A DNA stretch of 42,107 bases from NCBI GenBank assembly GCA_020048955.1, contig JAIFLT010000004.1, positions 1 to 42,107 on the forward strand. Reading direction: 5' to 3'. The position numbers and the translations under genes were made by a program. This document shows positions 16,482-27,207 of this stretch, one piece after another (position 1 is the stretch's first letter; every line of letters starts with the position of its first letter). The notes beneath the pieces were generated by a model. That model was not told the DNA's origin. It searched no databases and saw only the letters and a program-made list of their open reading frames with translations. The DNA is from Flavobacterium sp. GTDB taxonomy: Bacteria > Bacteroidota > Bacteroidia > Flavobacteriales > Flavobacteriaceae.

Positions 16482-19400
16482 TTATCTAAAACTTGAATTA
16501 TTATTAAACCCTTTTAAAATCAAATCTTTTACAACACCGAACATCATTGCAGAAAAGTCTTCTTTAAACTCTTTATTATCAGAATACAATTTGAATAAAT
16601 CAAAGTTAGTTGTAATATGTTTTAATAATTCTTCGCCAACTACTTTATCGCTTGTTATTCTTGCGTTTTGTTCATCAGAAAATTTTATTGAATTTATTAA
16701 CTCGTTATTTTTTGCTACGTCATTTGCAATGTTTTCTGCCATTTGACGCACTTTATCAGCATCTTCAAATTCAGTACCGTATCGGTCATTGAATGTCTGT
16801 AATATGTTGGATAATCTGTCAATTTCTGTTTCCGCAAGACCACCTCTCATTTCTGTTGGAATAGGTTTTAAATCTTCCCCTTGTTCCATAAAAATATCAG
16901 TAGTCGCTTCTAATTGTAAACGATAACTATCCATGTCAATATTATCTAAAATACCTTGTGCTAAATCAATTGGAGCTTCTCCGCCTAATTTGTTTTGCAA
17001 ATGATTTAAAAAGATATATAAACGCTCTAAATATGGGTTTTCAAACGGAACTATTTGAGACAAGAAAATATATAATCTTACATAAGTTTTTACTTTTGCT
17101 CTAAAATCTACTTGCTGCTCTTCTTCTAGATTATTTCTGAAGATTTCTGAAGATTGGTCTAAAATGCTATGCAATTGATCGACAGGAACATTAGCTAATA
17201 TCTTTTCAGAAAATTCATGTACCTGTTCTCTATCATATACTTGAAAATTATCTAAAGCATCTTGTAAATCAAACAACTTGTTTGGGTCTGTAGCTTCTCC
17301 TAAAATAGTACTTTCAAAATAAGGTTTGAATGCTTTTTCTATTTCTTCGGTTGTATTTACAAAGTCTAAAACGAAAGTATCGTTCTTTAATGGATGGCTT
17401 CTGTTTAATCTTGATAAAGTTTGAACTGCATTTACCCCGCCCAACTTTTTATCTACATACATGGTATGTAATAGTGGTTGGTCAAATCCTGTTTGGTATT
17501 TATTTGCTACTATTAAAAAACGATATTCGTTTTTCTCGAATTCATCTGGTAATGCAGCATTTGAAAAACCATTTAAATGAGCTTCCGTTTGTCCATCTAT
17601 TTCGCCTGAAAAAGCAACGATTGCTTTGAATGGACTGTTTATTTTCTTTAAATAATCATCAAAAGCTTTCTTATACTTTACTGCATTTGCTCTAGAACTG
17701 GTTACTAACATCGCTTTCGCTAAACCACCCATTTTCTTGTTACGAATAACATTTTCGATAAAATGCTGAATCATTAAAATTGCTTTTTTCTTAATAGCAT
17801 GTTCATGACTTTCAACATACGCTTTTAGTTTTTTCTGTGCTCTTTTTTTGTCGTATTCTGGATCATCTTCAATCCTTTTTAACAATGAATAGAAACTTTG
17901 ATATGTTGTATAGTTTAGCAATACATCTTTAATAAAACCTTCTTCTATAGCTTGTTTCATTGAATACAAATGAAATGCTCTAAATTTAGTTTTGTCTCCA
18001 TCTTGATATGGTTCACCAAACAATTCTAAGGTTTTATTTTTTGGTGTAGCTGTAAAAGCAAAATAACTTGCATTTGGCAATAACTTTCTAGATTTCACCA
18101 ATACTCTTATTAAATCTTCTCCAATAATACCATCGCTTTCATCTTCTTCATAATCTTTGATGTCGCTTTCTAATTCTTCTTCACCTTGTACTTTAGAAAG
18201 TGTTTCATTTAGTTTACGAGCCATTTGACCACTCAAACTACTATGCGCTTCATCTATTATTATTGCAAAGTTTGTTCCTGGTAAATCGCTAATGTCTTCT
18301 ACTATATGAGGAAATTTTTGAATAGTTGTAATGATGATTTTTTTACCTTCTTCTAGCGCTTGTTTTAATTGCTTACTTCCTTCCGTAATAGCTTCCACAA
18401 CTCCTTTTACTTGTTGAAATTGCTTTATATTGTCTCTAATTTGTTTGTCTAAAACACGTCTGTCTGTAATTACAATTACAGTGTCAAATATATTTTCATT
18501 ACCTGATTTATCATGTAAACCGACTAATTGATGTGCTAACCAAGAAATAGAATTTGATTTACCTGAACCTGCTGAATGTTGGATTAAATATTTTTGACCT
18601 GAACCATTAATCTGTGCATTATTTAATATTTCTCTAACAGCTTTTAATTGATGGTATCTAGGAAATATTAACTTTTTCTCTTTACGCGTTTTTGTTTTTC
18701 CTTTATCATCTAAATATTCTTTTTCTTCCGTAATAAGTTGGCAGAAATTTTGAATGATATCTGTAATGCTATTTTTAGTTAGGATTTCTTTCCACAAGTA
18801 ATCTGTTTTAATACCGTTTGGATTGTTAGGATTTCCTGCACCATTTTCATTACCTTTATTAAACGGAAGAAAATACGATTTTTGCCCTTTTAAATGTGTA
18901 CACATCCAAACTTCTTCCGTATCAACAGCCAAGTTTACCATTAATCTACCCAAATGAAATAGTTCCTCATTTGGGTCTCTATCTTCTTTGTATTGTTTAA
19001 TAGCATGCGTTACATTTTGTTTTGTTAACTCGTTTTTTAATTCGAAAGAAACAACTGGAATACCATTTATAAAAATCATTAAATCCAATGATTTTTTATT
19101 AGCTGGTGAAAAATACACTTGTCTCATTACCGAGAAAATATTAGCCTGATATAAAGTATTTGCAGAAGCATTGTAGGCTGAAACTGGTTTGTCGTAAAAC
19201 AATTGCAATTTAGTGTCTGTAAAGCCATCTGTAATACCTTTACGAAGCACTTCTATAATTCCTTTAGCTTGAACTTGGTCATTAAAACGTTTTATAATTT
19301 TTTGTTTATATAACTCTTTATGATATAACTTTAATTTTTCTAATGCTTTTGGTTGTGTTGCTTCTAAAAACTGAAAAAACAGTTCACTGTCAATACAATT

Positions 19401-19511
19401 AACATTGTCAAATGATTTATATTCGCGTTGTACATATTGATTTTCATCAACCAAATATTGAGTAATATATGCTTCTAATCCTTTTTCGGTAGTGTCTGTA
19501 TATTTATTCAT
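16482..19511 (-). CDS. hsdR: Type I restriction enzyme R subunit (HsdR)
   Basis: 1009 residues, normal for HsdR. The nuclease domain has D143 and E157-x-K159 (LDLMIFING...SFELKN). The SF2 translocase has Walker A SAGSGKS (313-319), IIIDEAH, FAFTATP, and C-terminal motifs around VANKYQTGFDQP and NAVQTLSRLNR. It cleaves DNA far from the recognition site after translocation and needs HsdM and HsdS. It is the last gene of the operon, overlapping the DUF262 gene by 8 bp and separated from hsdM/hsdS by three inserted genes. It appears intact. Confidence 0.96.
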   Translation of the reverse strand: MNKYTDTTEKGLEAYITQYLVDENQYVQREYKSFDNVNCIDSELFFQFLEATQPKALEKLKLYHKELYKQKIIKRFNDQVQAKGIIEVLRKGITDGFTDTKLQLFYDKPVSAYNASANTLYQANIFSVMRQVYFSPANKKSLDLMIFINGIPVVSFELKNELTKQNVTHAIKQYKEDRDPNEELFHLGRLMVNLAVDTEEVWMCTHLKGQKSYFLPFNKGNENGAGNPNNPNGIKTDYLWKEILTKNSITDIIQNFCQLITEEKEYLDDKGKTKTRKEKKLIFPRYHQLKAVREILNNAQINGSGQKYLIQHSAGSGKSNSISWLAHQLVGLHDKSGNENIFDTVIVITDRRVLDKQIRDNIKQFQQVKGVVEAITEGSKQLKQALEEGKKIIITTIQKFPHIVEDISDLPGTNFAIIIDEAHSSLSGQMARKLNETLSKVQGEEELESDIKDYEEDESDGIIGEDLIRVLVKSRKLLPNASYFAFTATPKNKTLELFGEPYQDGDKTKFRAFHLYSMKQAIEEGFIKDVLLNYTTYQSFYSLLKRIEDDPEYDKKRAQKKLKAYVESHEHAIKKKAILMIQHFIENVIRNKKMGGLAKAMLVTSSRANAVKYKKAFDDYLKKINSPFKAIVAFSGEIDGQTEAHLNGFSNAALPDEFEKNEYRFLIVANKYQTGFDQPLLHTMYVDKKLGGVNAVQTLSRLNRSHPLKNDTFVLDFVNTTEEIEKAFKPYFESTILGEATDPNKLFDLQDALDNFQVYDREQVHEFSEKILANVPVDQLHSILDQSSEIFRNNLEEEQQVDFRAKVKTYVRLYIFLSQIVPFENPYLERLYIFLNHLQNKLGGEAPIDLAQGILDNIDMDSYRLQLEATTDIFMEQGEDLKPIPTEMRGGLAETEIDRLSNILQTFNDRYGTEFEDADKVRQMAENIANDVAKNNELINSIKFSDEQNARITSDKVVGEELLKHITTNFDLFKLYSDNKEFKEDFSAMMFGVVKDLILKGFNNNSSFR

Positions 19512-21744
19512 GTTTCAATAAATTATTATATAACTCATTTATAGTTGTAGTTGCAGTTATTTTTTCTTTCAAATTTATAGGCACTACTGACCATAATATT
19601 TCATTTTGACTTATAAAATTACTTTGTAAATTGTAAATATTTGCAGTATTATCAAATAAACCATCTTGAGCTTCCCAATTTTTAATCGCCATTCTGCCAC
19701 CTTTTTGCCAAGCCTTTTGTTTTAAAATTATAGTATAAATTATTAATTGGCTATATAAATCGTTAACTTTCTTTACAAGCTCATTATTATTTTTTGTGAA
19801 AACAGATTCTTTAATGTCCAACAATTCTCGAAGCTCCATATCTGTTTTTTTGAACTCTTCAAAAAATTGAAAAAATGCATTTCCATCAGTATTTCTAACT
19901 ATTCGTCGCCAATTATTAAAATCATAATTATCTAAATAATCTGGTTTTACTTTATGATGATATTTACCATAATGTAATAGTAAAGAATGTAAATTTTTTG
20001 AAAATTTATATTCCTCTTTTGACTCCGTTTGTAAAGGAAATAATTTATAAAATTTATTTTTAACTAATTCAATTTCTTTTAAAGTTAAATTTTCATTGAA
20101 GTTAATTAGATGTGTACAGTTTTGATTCTTTAGGTTTCTTCCATTTAAATTAATTGGGTGATCTTCAATTTCCCAAATTAATTCTTCTATTTGTCTAATT
20201 TGTAGGTCTGATTGGTTTACATAAAAAGTATGCTTTTCCATTTCCTCTTTTAAAAAAGTTTTTACATTTTTTGCTTCTTCTTCATCATCTAAAGTTTGAC
20301 TTGGATTTAAGTTTTGTTGTTGAAGTTTATTATTATCCCAAATTCCATTTATAACAATATATTCGACTAACCCTTTAACACTTTTTACAGCTCTAATATT
20401 ATTATTAAATCTTATATAAAAAGTTCTTAAAACTCTATAAGTTTCATCGATATCTTGATTGTCTTCCTTCTGATTTTGATAATAAAATATTGGCCAAATA
20501 AAAGCCATTCTGTTTAACTCTAAAGCTTTTTTGTCATCACTATAATCAATAAACCAATCGGTTGTGTCTTTATTAAATAATTCCCAAATACGTGCTGTAC
20601 ACTTGTCTATCCATGCTGAATAACTATACTTTTCTGTAAAATGGTCTTTGTTGCTAATTAAGTATTTGAAATTAACAATATATCTTTCAAGTTTAGGTAA
20701 TGTAATTAGTTCGTATATTGAAGAAAATTTAGAATGAGGTTTTTCAATCCTTACCAGGTATTGTTCTAACCCTGCAACGCATTTTAAAAATTCATTAAAT
20801 CCATTGTCTGCATTGTCATTACTTCCTTTGTTTTCCCAAAAAAAGTCTTGCCAATTCTCCCATTTTTTACCCCAATATTTCTTTAATCCATTAATGTCAT
20901 GCGTTTGACAATAATCTTCTCTCTCAGATACTAATTTAATATCACCCTCTTTTAAAGCACCTAATAAATCTGCTTTTATATTTTCATTATTTTGAATTTG
21001 CTCACCACGAGCGTTCATATAAATGTATAGTTCTTCGCCTTGCTCGCTGATATTTGTATCGAAATACCAACAATCAACATAGTCCAATATATAGTTTAAA
21101 AAGTCTTTAGAATTTAAGTGATTTGTTTGAATGAAATCATTTATTACAACATAATTATAGATAATAGAATGAATAGTTTTATCATTTTTATACTCACTAT
21201 AATACCAATATTGACTAGTTAATTCTTTGATGAAATTTTCTTTAAAATCAACTGATTCATTAAAATGATTTTCTAAACAAAATCCAATAAAATTTTTAAA
21301 GAAATCATGTGAACTCTCTCTCACCTTAAAGTCAATTTTAAGGTTTTCGTCCTTAAAATACTTGTTTTTGAAATCAGTTTCCTGGTAAGTAGCTTTGAAT
21401 AAATTCAACAATAATAAATAGATAGTTGTTACTCTTTGTTGACCATCAATTAAAAAATATTTGCCTTTATATTCGGCATCGTTGTAAGCATAAATAAAAC
21501 CAATATTTGAAGCAAATTGTTGCTTTTTATAGTAAGTAATAAAAAGCTTTTTGATTTCTTCATTATCGGCTGTAACTTTAACTTCTTCGGATTCAAATTT
21601 TTTGTAATCACTTTTTAATGAATATAGTAATCCTTCAACCTGTTCTTTTTTCCAAACATAATCTCTTTGGATTTCAGGAATAACAATTTGATCAACCTCG
21701 CGATTGACAAATAACTCTCTTATTGTATATTTTCCTGGTTTCAT
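19504..21744 (-). CDS. DUF262 protein (GmrS-like) without a visible HNH domain
   Basis: 746 residues. The DUF262 signature is present: an N-terminal IPEIQRDYVW block (23-31) and the DGQQR motif at 100-104, implicated in nucleotide sensing/hydrolysis in the GmrSD, SspE and BrxU families. The long C-terminal part is helical and ends without a DUF1524 H..P/N signature; a NNWRRIVRN segment may mark the degenerate equivalent. The start codon overlaps the upstream stop by one base (TAATG at 21742-21746). It is probably a partner of the adjacent DUF262-DUF1524 nuclease, working as a hetero-complex or sensing a different ligand. Confidence 0.85.
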   Translation of the reverse strand: MKPGKYTIRELFVNREVDQIVIPEIQRDYVWKKEQVEGLLYSLKSDYKKFESEEVKVTADNEEIKKLFITYYKKQQFASNIGFIYAYNDAEYKGKYFLIDGQQRVTTIYLLLLNLFKATYQETDFKNKYFKDENLKIDFKVRESSHDFFKNFIGFCLENHFNESVDFKENFIKELTSQYWYYSEYKNDKTIHSIIYNYVVINDFIQTNHLNSKDFLNYILDYVDCWYFDTNISEQGEELYIYMNARGEQIQNNENIKADLLGALKEGDIKLVSEREDYCQTHDINGLKKYWGKKWENWQDFFWENKGSNDNADNGFNEFLKCVAGLEQYLVRIEKPHSKFSSIYELITLPKLERYIVNFKYLISNKDHFTEKYSYSAWIDKCTARIWELFNKDTTDWFIDYSDDKKALELNRMAFIWPIFYYQNQKEDNQDIDETYRVLRTFYIRFNNNIRAVKSVKGLVEYIVINGIWDNNKLQQQNLNPSQTLDDEEEAKNVKTFLKEEMEKHTFYVNQSDLQIRQIEELIWEIEDHPINLNGRNLKNQNCTHLINFNENLTLKEIELVKNKFYKLFPLQTESKEEYKFSKNLHSLLLHYGKYHHKVKPDYLDNYDFNNWRRIVRNTDGNAFFQFFEEFKKTDMELRELLDIKESVFTKNNNELVKKVNDLYSQLIIYTIILKQKAWQKGGRMAIKNWEAQDGLFDNTANIYNLQSNFISQNEILWSVVPINLKEKITATTTINELYNNLLKHE

Positions 21745-23615
21745 TATTGACTGTTAGCTTTCAGATTTGCAATTGTTTTTTCGATGTAATCAAAATGATT
21801 ATCAGCATCTTTTTTGGTCCATTTCACTATACTGTCTGATTGTATATTAATTTTATTAAAAATTTCAAAAGTATGTTTTGGAACAAAACTGCCGTTTTGT
21901 ATCATCTCGTTTACATTATCTCTTTTTAATTTAAACATCGCACAACCATTTGAACTATTTGCAGGAAGTGTTAATAAGCTCATATTTCCTAATGAATTAA
22001 TTCCTGTTTTTTGTAACGCATTATAATATATTGCTTTTGACTCAATATCTCTTTCGGGCAAACTAAGGACTTTTTTTACTTCTTCGAGACCCTCATAATT
22101 TTCACCAATCATCTTCAATATTTCCTCTTTTTCTTCCTCAATCAAAACATGCATAATTCCTCTCCATTCTCCTTCAGGACTTTGTGGAAAAATATGTTCT
22201 AATGACCATTTTTTTTCAGTTCCTCTGAAATTATAATAATCAAACCTTATTTCTGTTTTTTCTTTAGCCGTTTCAAAAACACTTAATGCCAATAATACAC
22301 TATGTATTTCTTTGTTATATTCCCCATATTTTAAATCTACAAGATTTTCTGGCAAATGCTTATTCCTGTCTTTTATAAGTTCTGATAAAAGTTTTTCTTT
22401 TGACCAATACATATTTTTGCTCAGGAAGTTAATTTTGTTTTCACGACTACCTTCTACAAAAAACAAGTAACCCATTAAGTTATAAATTTTATCATTTTGA
22501 TACCTGTCTTTAAGTATCGAGTATATTTCTTTTAGTTTTACTAAAAGCTCTAAACTAGAATTATTGTTTTTAGTTTCTTTATGAAAATAATTAAATAATA
22601 AATATTGACTGTCTTTGATTTCAATGTCTTTGTTAAAAGTCATGGAAAGTAATAACAATAGCAATGCTTTTTCTTGTGTTACCGCTTCTTTAGGATTATC
22701 AAACTCTTTCGCTATTCTTTCATTAAAACTCTTTTCAGTAAATTTTTTATTGTTATCTGAAAAGAAAAAATGTTTTACTTTTTTATCATTAACCCAAGTT
22801 GTTATTTCGTCCCATTGTCTCCCTAAAGCAGTTCTAATTTCTAATACCTCTCTATAATGTTTTTGTTTTACTTGCTCTGAAGTTGTACGTGCTGCTTTGG
22901 TTAATAATAAACCCTTTATTAATTCTGCTTCCGTAAGACCTACTTTATTGCTGTTTAGGTTTCTAAAGACACGTTCGCTGTCTATATGTGGTTCAATTTC
23001 ATTGACAATTATTTTAACATAATTGAGAATAAATTCATTGAATTGATTTAACTCTGGTTGAATATGTTCTTCAATTAAAAAATTATTTATGTATTGAGCT
23101 GCACCATGCAAATAAAAAACATCTTGTTTGTTGATGTCTTTGCCATTTATATTTATACCTATTTTTTTATCCCAAATAGCTGCTAAAAATAGTGCAAGTT
23201 TATCTTTGTCATAAATGTAGTTATTAAAAAAATCCTCTCTAATAGCATACTCTAATTTGTCTTTAACCGAATTTGTTTCGTTCACTACAAATAAATTTAA
23301 AACAGATAATAAAATAGAAAAAGATGTAAGTCGTTGTTGCCCATCAATAACCTCTAAATGATTTTCATTAGACGTTTTTTTTACCGTAATGTATTGCATA
23401 TAATATTCCTTACGGTTACTGTTTTTTGAACTTTTAAATGCTTCCCATAAATCATTCATAAGTACTGGAATAGCATCAGTAGGTTTCAAAGAAGCCCATT
23501 TATAACCTCTTTGATATGCTGGAATATGGTATTTCGAAGCATCATATTGCCCTAAACATCCTTCACTAGCATCTGTGCTGAAAATATTTTTTATATTGAA
23601 AACTAGCTCTTTCAT
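21744..23615 (-). CDS. DUF262-DUF1524 (GmrSD-like) HNH nuclease
   Basis: 623 residues. The N-terminal DUF262 domain has IPAYQRGYKW (31-40) and DGQQR at 91-95. The C-terminal DUF1524 HNH-type domain has WSLEHIFPQS (around residue 465) and a later SLGNMSLLTLPANSSNG...F block, so both the catalytic His and Asn are retained. Characterised relatives (GmrSD, SspE, BrxU) cut modified DNA or respond to modification status, using DUF262 as an NTP-dependent switch. Here it sits inside a type I RM operon, overlapping the small helical gene by 4 bp (ATGA). The target modification is unknown. Confidence 0.9.
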   Translation of the reverse strand: MKELVFNIKNIFSTDASEGCLGQYDASKYHIPAYQRGYKWASLKPTDAIPVLMNDLWEAFKSSKNSNRKEYYMQYITVKKTSNENHLEVIDGQQRLTSFSILLSVLNLFVVNETNSVKDKLEYAIREDFFNNYIYDKDKLALFLAAIWDKKIGININGKDINKQDVFYLHGAAQYINNFLIEEHIQPELNQFNEFILNYVKIIVNEIEPHIDSERVFRNLNSNKVGLTEAELIKGLLLTKAARTTSEQVKQKHYREVLEIRTALGRQWDEITTWVNDKKVKHFFFSDNNKKFTEKSFNERIAKEFDNPKEAVTQEKALLLLLLSMTFNKDIEIKDSQYLLFNYFHKETKNNNSSLELLVKLKEIYSILKDRYQNDKIYNLMGYLFFVEGSRENKINFLSKNMYWSKEKLLSELIKDRNKHLPENLVDLKYGEYNKEIHSVLLALSVFETAKEKTEIRFDYYNFRGTEKKWSLEHIFPQSPEGEWRGIMHVLIEEEKEEILKMIGENYEGLEEVKKVLSLPERDIESKAIYYNALQKTGINSLGNMSLLTLPANSSNGCAMFKLKRDNVNEMIQNGSFVPKHTFEIFNKINIQSDSIVKWTKKDADNHFDYIEKTIANLKANSQ

Positions 23616-23977
23616 TGAATCTTTAATCTTAACCTTTCCATTTCATCGATAATTTGTTTTAAAGTAGGAACATCAACAGTCCTATTCAATTCAATATATA
23701 TATCTGGATGTGCCCAAAAACGAGATTTATTTGCTAAAAAATCACCTAGATTAGGATCAACCTTCATTACTTTTGTTGATGCATCGTTCCATAAATCAGC
23801 TAACTCCATTTTAGGCTCGTAATTACCTTGGTTATTGACTAAATAATCATAAGTGTAATTAAATGCCTTTCTAACAGCTCCTAATGCCTCTATTGTATTA
23901 TTATTTCTATCGTTTAAATTTTTTCTGACGTCTTTAATAACCGTCCATAACATACTAAGACTAAAAGGTTGTTTCAT
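23612..23977 (-). CDS. Small helical protein within the type I operon, function unknown
   Basis: 121 residues, starting MKQPFSLSMLWTVIKDVRKN and predicted almost entirely alpha-helical (about four helices). I see no catalytic motif; the HEPN Rx4-6H motif is absent. It lies 20 bp after hsdS and overlaps the DUF262-DUF1524 gene by 4 bp, so it is expressed in fixed proportion with them. It may be an assembly or regulatory factor for the nuclease pair. Confidence 0.7.
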   Translation of the reverse strand: MKQPFSLSMLWTVIKDVRKNLNDRNNNTIEALGAVRKAFNYTYDYLVNNQGNYEPKMELADLWNDASTKVMKVDPNLGDFLANKSRFWAHPDIYIELNRTVDVPTLKQIIDEMERLRLKIQ

Positions 23978-23997
23978 TTTTTCTATATTTTATAATA

Positions 23998-25314
23998 TTA
24001 CTCCTTTTCTATTTCCTCACTATCTTCTACTACCATATCCAACTCTTCCTCAATATCTTCATAAGTTTCCTCTTCATCAAGAACAGGAATTACATTATCT
24101 CGCACATCAATTTTACCTGTAACCGCTTCGGCTATTAAGGCTGTTTTGTATTCTTCGACTAGAGAAATTTCTTTTTTGATAATTTCTTTTAATTCATTTT
24201 CTCTATCAATTAACTTAATTAGTTCTTTTTGGAGAGAAATGTCAGGTACCGGTATTTTTTCTTTAATTAAATACCTAGGGTTCAGTGGACGATTTCTTCC
24301 TGCTGCTCCTCTTGAATGGTAATCCAATAATAAATGACCTTCAGAAATAGTAAAAAATGAAAAAAGATATTCAGGGATAATTACATTTAAATCACAATTT
24401 AAAACTGGATATCTGTGAGAAGCAACACATCCATCATCTTTTAAATCAACTAATGCAACCGAACCTTCCCAAGCGAATTGGCCACTTAATATCACGTCAC
24501 CTTTTTTAATATAAAAGAAACTAGAATCTCCTAATTCTTTTCCAAGGATAGATTCCTTATGAAACAATCCTCGACCTCTATTATACAATCCAACTGGTGT
24601 GTATAATTCATTTTCAAGTCGCTCAATAGGTCTTTGTATAAGATTTGCAACCGATGACAGTCTCAGATATTTTACATTTTGGGAATTTACCAGTTCTTTT
24701 GTTAATGACTTTCTTCTTTCAGCATACAAAGCAAGTACTTGCTTTTTCTTGCGGATGAAACGATCTATTTTACCAATCTTGTAATCAAGAAAATTTGCAA
24801 TTGCAATTTGTTCTTTTTCTGAAGGTAAAGGAAATAAAAAATTTTTAAAATTGTCAGACGGCATTCTCCATCTACCAAATTGTGCTGCACCTTGACCTTC
24901 AGCATAAAAAATCTTATTTTTATAACACAATTGTAGAAGATTAAGAAGATAACGTTTATCACAATTATTATCTATTAATGAAAACACTCTATAGTCGGGA
25001 CTTATAACACCATTATATTTTGATAAATCAACATAACCAGTTAATAAATCCATATGATTCATACCATATTCACCTTCGAAAAGATTTTGGTATTTAGAAT
25101 AATCCATTGAAAGCTGTCCTGCTCCAGAATTAATATCTTTTACTTTTATTCCATTTTGGGTAATTGAGAGTACATTATGCCCTAATTCGCCAACAATCCT
25201 TTTTTTTATTTGAAATATATATTTCAATTTTACAATTTCCCAATTTTCAGGAATATCGCCTAACCAAGGGATATTGGAAGGCTTATATTTTTTGTATGGT
25301 TTACTATTTTCCAT
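23998..25314 (-). CDS. hsdS: Type I restriction specificity subunit (HsdS)
   Basis: 438 residues with two target-recognition domains and two conserved coiled regions. TRD1 begins at NIPWLGDIPENWEIVKLKYIF (about 14-34) and ends with the conserved block SEKEQIAIANFLDYKIGKID. TRD2 starts near residue 215 and ends with ISLQKELIKLIDRENELKEII. The two half-specificities give a bipartite target of unknown sequence. Its ATG shares one base with the hsdM stop (TAATG at 25312-25316). The acidic C-terminal tail (EEETYEDIEEELDMVVEDSEEIEKE-like) is longer than usual. Confidence 0.95.
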   Translation of the reverse strand: MENSKPYKKYKPSNIPWLGDIPENWEIVKLKYIFQIKKRIVGELGHNVLSITQNGIKVKDINSGAGQLSMDYSKYQNLFEGEYGMNHMDLLTGYVDLSKYNGVISPDYRVFSLIDNNCDKRYLLNLLQLCYKNKIFYAEGQGAAQFGRWRMPSDNFKNFLFPLPSEKEQIAIANFLDYKIGKIDRFIRKKKQVLALYAERRKSLTKELVNSQNVKYLRLSSVANLIQRPIERLENELYTPVGLYNRGRGLFHKESILGKELGDSSFFYIKKGDVILSGQFAWEGSVALVDLKDDGCVASHRYPVLNCDLNVIIPEYLFSFFTISEGHLLLDYHSRGAAGRNRPLNPRYLIKEKIPVPDISLQKELIKLIDRENELKEIIKKEISLVEEYKTALIAEAVTGKIDVRDNVIPVLDEEETYEDIEEELDMVVEDSEEIEKE

Positions 25315-27122
25315 TAAGCTATAATTTCTTTTAATAATCCGTCTGTTTCTTGCTCTAAAACTAAAATATCAGCTACAATATCTTTTAGTGAACGTACACC
25401 TTCATATTGATAAAAATATTTATTAAAAGGAATTTCGTAACCCACTTTTATTTTACTTTTGTCGTACCAAGCATCTGGCGCAAAAGGCAATACTTCGCGG
25501 TTGAAATAGTCCACAATACTTTCCTTCATAGGCACATTTTCAGTATCTTTTAAACTACTATCGCTTTTTAGTTTGCCTTTATTATCTTTTATTAAGTTAC
25601 CTTTTTCATCTCTCTCAGGGTGATGTACCGTGATTTGGTAAGAGCCAAAATCTTTGTTGTCAAATATCTTACTATATTCGGTTTCTTCAAATGCAAAATA
25701 CAAATCTTGAATCGCTTCAATATGCTCAGCAATTAACTCGTTACGTTTACTACCTAATGGTTTACGCATTTTTTTATAAAAAACATTACTTGAAGCGTTG
25801 ATTAATTGTACTTTCCCTTTACGCTTTTTCTCTTTTACATTAGTAACTAAAAATACATAAGTAGCTATACCTGTATTATAAAAAATATCATTTGGTAGTT
25901 GAACAATACATTCTAATAAATCATTTTCAATAAGATACTGTCTTATTCCACTTTCGCCACTACCTGCATCACCAGTAAATAAAGCAGAACCATTATGAAC
26001 GGATGCTATTCTACTACCACCATCTTCAGGAGATTTCATTTTTGACAGCATGTGTAACATGAACATCAATTGTCCATCATTACTACGAGAAGTTAAGCAA
26101 GTAGTTTCTAATTCTCCTTTAAAATTTTTAATTGGAAGGTTAAATCGTTTATCGTTAATTTCTACTTTCTTAGTGCTACTCACATTTAAATTATCAATAT
26201 CCTGTTTCCAACTTGTACCGTAAGGTGGATTAGTCAACATGAAATTAAATTTTAAGTCAGCTGGAAAACCATATTCACTTAATGTAGAACCGAATTTGAT
26301 TTTATCAGGGTCTTCGCCTTTTAACAACATATCTGATTTACATACCGCATACATTTCCCCAGTATTCTCTTGACCGTATAAATGAAAAGAAGCTTTAGAT
26401 TTTATTTCTCCTTCTGGATTAGTTGCAAATAATTTTGATTGTGTTAGCATAGCACCGGAACCCGCGCAAGGATCATATACTAAAAATGTTCCTTGTTGTA
26501 TTTTATCTTTGACTGGTAAATAAACCAAATGTGTCATTAACTCAATGATTTCTCTTGGAGTAAAGTGTCGTCCAGCTGCTGCATTTGTTTTTTCGTTGAA
26601 ACGTCTAATCAAATCCTCGAACATATATCCCATTGCCATTGGTGATATTTTTTCTGGACTTAGTTCGACTTTAGGATTACAAAATTTTTCGATTAATGAA
26701 AATGTAATTCCTGTACTTTGAAAGGTTTCAAGTTGGTTTCTAAACTTGAATTTTGTGATTATATCTTGAACATTCTCTGAAAATCCGTTTAAGTAATCTA
26801 GGAAGTTAGCATCTATGTTTTTTGGGTCAGCCAATAACTTCTTCATAGTGTATTTTGAAGTATTATAAAATGCTAAACCAGAACCGTGTTGTTCGCTAGT
26901 TAATAATCCTGAAAGGTTGTCTATTTTTTCTTTAAAATCGTCAAAGGTCTTTTGTACTTTGTCTTTTGATGGTTCTAATGCTAAATCTAAACGACGTAAA
27001 ACGGTCATTGGCAAAATAACATCTTGGTATTGATTTTCGAGAAATTTATTTATTAAAACATCATCAGCCACCGACCAAATGAAGTTGATAATGGGTTGTA
27101 AACTCTGGGTATTTAAGCTCAT
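25314..27122 (-). CDS. hsdM: Type I N6-adenine methyltransferase subunit (HsdM)
   Basis: 602 residues. It has the N-terminal helical HsdM_N domain, SAM-binding motif I DPCAGSGAM (around residue 220) and catalytic motif IV NPPYG (around 295), then the usual C-terminal region. With HsdS it methylates adenine in both halves of the target. First gene of the hsd/DUF262 operon, with its own promoter in the druE-hsdM gap (27208-27244) and a leader of about 80 nt. This promoter is of the same type as those of druH and the methylase-kinase. Confidence 0.96.
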   Translation of the reverse strand: MSLNTQSLQPIINFIWSVADDVLINKFLENQYQDVILPMTVLRRLDLALEPSKDKVQKTFDDFKEKIDNLSGLLTSEQHGSGLAFYNTSKYTMKKLLADPKNIDANFLDYLNGFSENVQDIITKFKFRNQLETFQSTGITFSLIEKFCNPKVELSPEKISPMAMGYMFEDLIRRFNEKTNAAAGRHFTPREIIELMTHLVYLPVKDKIQQGTFLVYDPCAGSGAMLTQSKLFATNPEGEIKSKASFHLYGQENTGEMYAVCKSDMLLKGEDPDKIKFGSTLSEYGFPADLKFNFMLTNPPYGTSWKQDIDNLNVSSTKKVEINDKRFNLPIKNFKGELETTCLTSRSNDGQLMFMLHMLSKMKSPEDGGSRIASVHNGSALFTGDAGSGESGIRQYLIENDLLECIVQLPNDIFYNTGIATYVFLVTNVKEKKRKGKVQLINASSNVFYKKMRKPLGSKRNELIAEHIEAIQDLYFAFEETEYSKIFDNKDFGSYQITVHHPERDEKGNLIKDNKGKLKSDSSLKDTENVPMKESIVDYFNREVLPFAPDAWYDKSKIKVGYEIPFNKYFYQYEGVRSLKDIVADILVLEQETDGLLKEIIA

Positions 27123-27207
27123 TTATTTTAAATTAATATTATTATATCCTATAATTAAAGAATATTTAATTCCTATCTCGGCTCTGTATTACTATTTCAC
27201 AGTTTAA

